9,803 nucleotides of DNA, from the NCBI GenBank assembly GCA_002424575.1, contig DIKN01000058.1, positions 1 to 9,803 of the forward strand. Direction: 5' to 3'. The notes under the pieces were generated by a model. That model was not told where the DNA came from and did not search any database. It was given only the letters and a program-made list of their open reading frames with translations. Shown piece after piece: positions 7,333 through 9,803 of the stretch. Positions within the stretch are counted from its first letter, which is position 1. Each line of letters begins with the position of its first letter. The position numbers and the translations under genes are program-made. The stretch is from Acholeplasmataceae bacterium UBA5617 (lineage in GTDB: Bacteria > Bacillota_I > Bacilli_A > Acholeplasmatales > Acholeplasmataceae).

Positions 7333-9189
7333 TCACTTTCTTTTTACATCACTTGGCATACGATATTGACCTCGCGGAGAAAGCGAGATACCAAGTATTT
7401 TAGGTCCTTCAGGAAGCGTTTGTCGTTTAAACTGTTGTGTGTAAAATCGCTTCATAAAGCGTTCAACGTAACGATGAATTTCTTCATCTTTCATGTTGAA
7501 AGCACATTTGATGAGATAGCATAATTTGTCTTCATCTGCGCCATTGGTGAGATGGTGATAGAGAATGAAATCGTTGACATCATAGCGTCCAATCGCATGT
7601 TCTGTATCTTGATTTTCCTGAAGTTCAGGCGATATAGGTGCACGCAAAATCTTTTCGAGTGTATCCTTTAGAAACGCAAAGTCATGTTCAGCATGGTATT
7701 TAATCAAGCGTTGAACCCACGTTTTGGGTAAACCTGCATTGACTGCATACATGCTCATTTGATCACCGTTATACGTCATCCAACCTAATGCGATTTCAGA
7801 GAGATCACCTGTCCCTAAAACAAAGCCACCATATTTGTTGGATAAATCCATCAGTATAAGCGTTCTCATCCGTGCTTGAGCATTTTCATAGGTGACATCT
7901 TTTTCATCATGATCAATGGATTTTAAGTGCAAATCAACCGATTCAGCAATGGGTATTTCTAATGCTGTAACACCTAATTTATTCATCAAATCTTTGGCGA
8001 TGGTATTTGATGTTGTTGAGGTCACTTTTGCAGGCATGGTCACAGCAATAATATCTTTGGGGTCTCTTCCTAAACGTTTCATCGCTTGATAGCTCACCAA
8101 AAGCGCGAGTGCAGAATCGAGTCCACCCGAGATGCCTAATATGACTTTTGAAGATTGCTCAGGTAACGATTCGATCCGCTTAATCAAACCGAATGTTTGC
8201 AAATGATTGGCGAGTTCAACTTCTTCCTCTTCATCTTCTTCAGGTAAAAATGGTTTTTGACAGAGTGCTTGTTCAAAACGGTAATCAGCACTTTCATCGA
8301 ACTTAACCGCGATAAATTGATATTGATTTTGAATCAGCATGTGCATGTCGCGATAGGTTGAATCTTGACGCTTTTGATAGTTGATTGCTGCAATATCGAC
8401 ATCTGCAACAAGCACCGATGATGCCATGTGGAATGTACAATCTTCTCTAATCATGACACCTTGTGATGCGATTAATTTGTGGTTTGAAAAGACAACTTCA
8501 GATGAGCTTTCAAAATGACCCGTTGAGGTATAGACATAACATGCCATTTGTTTTCTGGAGTGATCTAAAACAAGATGTCGTCTCACCGATAGTTTTCCAA
8601 CACGTTCAGGTGATGCAGAAAGATTAAAAAAGAGATTAGCTCCGGCAAGACTCATGTCATCACTTGGACTATATGCTGCCCATAAATCTTGACACACTTC
8701 AACACCAAAACGAATGTTTTCATCGGCATCTTCAAAAATTAGATAGCCAAATGGAACGGTTTCCCCAAAGAGTTTAATCGACTTCATTTGAGTTTTAAAA
8801 CCGGTATGAAACCATCTCTTCTCATAAAATTCTTGATAGTTGGGTAAGTAATGTTTAGGAATAACACCTAAGACTTTACCTTTTTGAATCACCAACGCAC
8901 AGTTATAAAGAATGCCATAGAGGTCAAGAGGTGCACCAAGGATATAGATCCCTTGGTAAGTTGTTTCCTTCATGATCCAACGAATGGCTTTTTTTGCTTC
9001 ATTGATAAAAGCTTCTTGGTAAAAGAGATCGCTTGCGGTATAACCTGTGATGGTTAATTCTGGAAAGACGATAATACCAGCTTCAGTCTGATTGAGCATG
9101 GTTAATATTTCTTTTTTATTGTGTTCAATATCACCGACGACAATTTTTGGTGTCGCAGCTGCAACCTTGAGTATACCGAATTTATACAT
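7333..9189 (-). CDS. nadE: Glutamine-dependent NAD(+) synthetase
   Basis: NadE converts deamido-NAD to NAD with ATP, using ammonia released from glutamine; this is the last step of NAD synthesis. The 618-residue protein is the long two-domain form, resembling the Mycobacterium tuberculosis type. The N-terminal nitrilase-fold glutaminase (about 1-290) has the full Glu-Lys-Cys triad: Glu44 (FPELTITGY), Lys112 (IPKHYLPNYQEFYE) and Cys166 (GVEVCQDLW). An acidic linker (EEDEEEE, 317-323) precedes the synthetase domain with PP-loop SGGLDS (354-359) and GTGDLSE (459-465). The start ATG lies 8 nt inside the end of nadD (shared bases 9182-9189) and has GAGGTG upstream, implying coupled translation. 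mnmA follows after 4 nt. No residue expected for activity is missing. Confidence 0.96.
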   Translation of the reverse strand: MYKFGILKVAAATPKIVVGDIEHNKKEILTMLNQTEAGIIVFPELTITGYTASDLFYQEAFINEAKKAIRWIMKETTYQGIYILGAPLDLYGILYNCALVIQKGKVLGVIPKHYLPNYQEFYEKRWFHTGFKTQMKSIKLFGETVPFGYLIFEDADENIRFGVEVCQDLWAAYSPSDDMSLAGANLFFNLSASPERVGKLSVRRHLVLDHSRKQMACYVYTSTGHFESSSEVVFSNHKLIASQGVMIREDCTFHMASSVLVADVDIAAINYQKRQDSTYRDMHMLIQNQYQFIAVKFDESADYRFEQALCQKPFLPEEDEEEEVELANHLQTFGLIKRIESLPEQSSKVILGISGGLDSALALLVSYQAMKRLGRDPKDIIAVTMPAKVTSTTSNTIAKDLMNKLGVTALEIPIAESVDLHLKSIDHDEKDVTYENAQARMRTLILMDLSNKYGGFVLGTGDLSEIALGWMTYNGDQMSMYAVNAGLPKTWVQRLIKYHAEHDFAFLKDTLEKILRAPISPELQENQDTEHAIGRYDVNDFILYHHLTNGADEDKLCYLIKCAFNMKDEEIHRYVERFMKRFYTQQFKRQTLPEGPKILGISLSPRGQYRMPSDVKRK

Positions 9190-9757
9190 GGGACTTCACC
9201 TCATAGATATGGTGCTTCTTGATATAGTCATACACGTCTTTGTGAAGGAGATCTTGATGCTTGTCGATGTCTTTTCTCACATGAGTTGATGCACTCGGAT
9301 CTTCAAAATCGACATAAATAAAACGGTGTGGGAGATCCTTAAAAAATGCTTCAGCTTGCTCATGGGTCATATAACCTTGTCTGTTCATCACGATGAATGG
9401 GTACTTTGCGAGAAGGTCTTGATATCTTATCCAATGAGGAAGACCAGCTAAATGATCTGACCCAATCACGAAGTGTAGATCATGGTAATGTTCGCTCAAT
9501 TCATCAAGGGTATATAGGGTACCTTGATACCCACGGTTTGCTTCAAGAGATGACAAAATCACATGCTTTTCATCTTGAAAAGCTAGTTTAAGCATATCCA
9601 TACGCATCGAAAAAGGCGCTAGTTCAGGTTTTTTGTAATCATCACCGACAGGAACCACAATGATAAAAGCATGTGGAAAGACTGAAAGTAAATGTTTGAC
9701 GATATGAACATGTGCCTTGGTTGGTGGATTAAAGGATCCACCGAGTACGATATGCAT
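9182..9757 (-). CDS. nadD: Nicotinate-nucleotide adenylyltransferase
   Basis: NadD adenylates nicotinate mononucleotide to deamido-NAD, the substrate of NadE encoded next to it, so the pair covers the last two steps of NAD synthesis. The 191-residue protein has the family length. The nucleotidyltransferase motif GGSFNPPTKAH (6-16) gives a T-x-A-H form where most NadD proteins have H-x-G-H. FVIGSDHLAGLPHW (96-109) holds the GSD substrate-binding motif, and ASTHVRKDI (156-164) corresponds to the C-terminal S-S-T-x-I-R ATP-binding motif. Start ATG 9757 has AAAGGGTG upstream. The end overlaps nadE by 8 nt. The motif variants and modest conservation leave a small chance that it acts on another nucleotide, but the nadE linkage argues strongly for NadD. 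Confidence 0.88.
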   Translation of the reverse strand: MHIVLGGSFNPPTKAHVHIVKHLLSVFPHAFIIVVPVGDDYKKPELAPFSMRMDMLKLAFQDEKHVILSSLEANRGYQGTLYTLDELSEHYHDLHFVIGSDHLAGLPHWIRYQDLLAKYPFIVMNRQGYMTHEQAEAFFKDLPHRFIYVDFEDPSASTHVRKDIDKHQDLLHKDVYDYIKKHHIYEVKSHV

Positions 9758-9772
9758 GACATCACCCTTTTC

Positions 9773-9781
9773 ATTATATCA
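9773..9781 (-). promoter_or_regulatory. Probable extended -10 promoter of nadD-nadE-mnmA
   Basis: The minus strand reads TGATATAAT, a consensus extended -10. The -35 position holds TACATC, a poor match. The predicted start near 9766 would leave only about 9 nt before the nadD ATG and would fall inside the ribosome site AAAGGGTG. An inverted repeat (CATCAT-GAA-ATGATG, 9786-9800) covers the spacer and -35 region. Confidence 0.5.
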
Positions 9782-9803
9782 TGTTCATCATGAAATGATG
9801 TAG

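Noticed and set aside
7309..7524. Plus-strand open frame crossing the nadE-mnmA junction
   Set aside because: It covers parts of two well-supported minus-strand genes and has no sequence feature of its own.
8219..8245. Low-complexity TTC/CTT run as a regulatory repeat
   Set aside because: It simply encodes the acidic EEDEEEE linker between the two NadE domains.
1..9803. CRISPR array, tRNA, rRNA, riboswitch or insertion sequence
   Set aside because: No direct repeat with regular spacing, cloverleaf, transposase or terminal inverted repeat was seen. The intergenic gaps are all under 100 nt.

Overview
This window looks like a housekeeping segment of a low-GC Gram-positive-type bacterium, in the Bacillota or an Acholeplasma/Izemoplasma-like relative. 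Three things point there: the gene set (RecD2, MnmA, a glutamine-dependent NAD synthetase, NadD, GlgC and a YwaF-type membrane protein), strong AGGAGG-type ribosome binding sites, and TATAAT promoters. TGA is used as a stop (ABC ATPase, nadE) and TGG encodes Trp, so the UGA=Trp code of Mycoplasma and Spiroplasma is excluded. The genus cannot be fixed from this sequence.

Left part, plus strand: the last 17 codons of an unidentified gene, possibly a glgA-type glycogen synthase, run 3 nt short of glgC (ADP-glucose pyrophosphorylase). glgC ends at a hairpin at 1289-1318 that works as a terminator in both directions and separates it from everything else in the window, which is on the minus strand.

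Minus strand, in transcription order from the right edge. The first unit is nadD-nadE-mnmA (9757 to 6198), with an 8-nt overlap and then a 4-nt gap, closed by a UUCG-loop intrinsic terminator. NadD and NadE catalyse the last two steps of NAD synthesis, and MnmA 2-thiolates the wobble uridine of tRNA. The second unit is recD2-ABC ATPase-ABC-2 permease (6123 to 2216), with its own promoter just after the mnmA terminator. A ywaF/TMEM164-like membrane gene (2123 to 1317) follows; it has its own promoter, but no terminator separates it from the permease.

The three minus-strand promoters all have the form TGnTATAAT (extended -10) with poor -35 boxes. I see no mobile element, CRISPR array, tRNA, rRNA or riboswitch, and no stretch over 300 bases without a gene. 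I found no convincing novel multi-gene system. The points most worth a second look are the YwaF protein with its Cys/His pair, the ABC exporter of unknown substrate joined to recD2, a probable mis-set ABC ATPase start, and the very short nadD leader.
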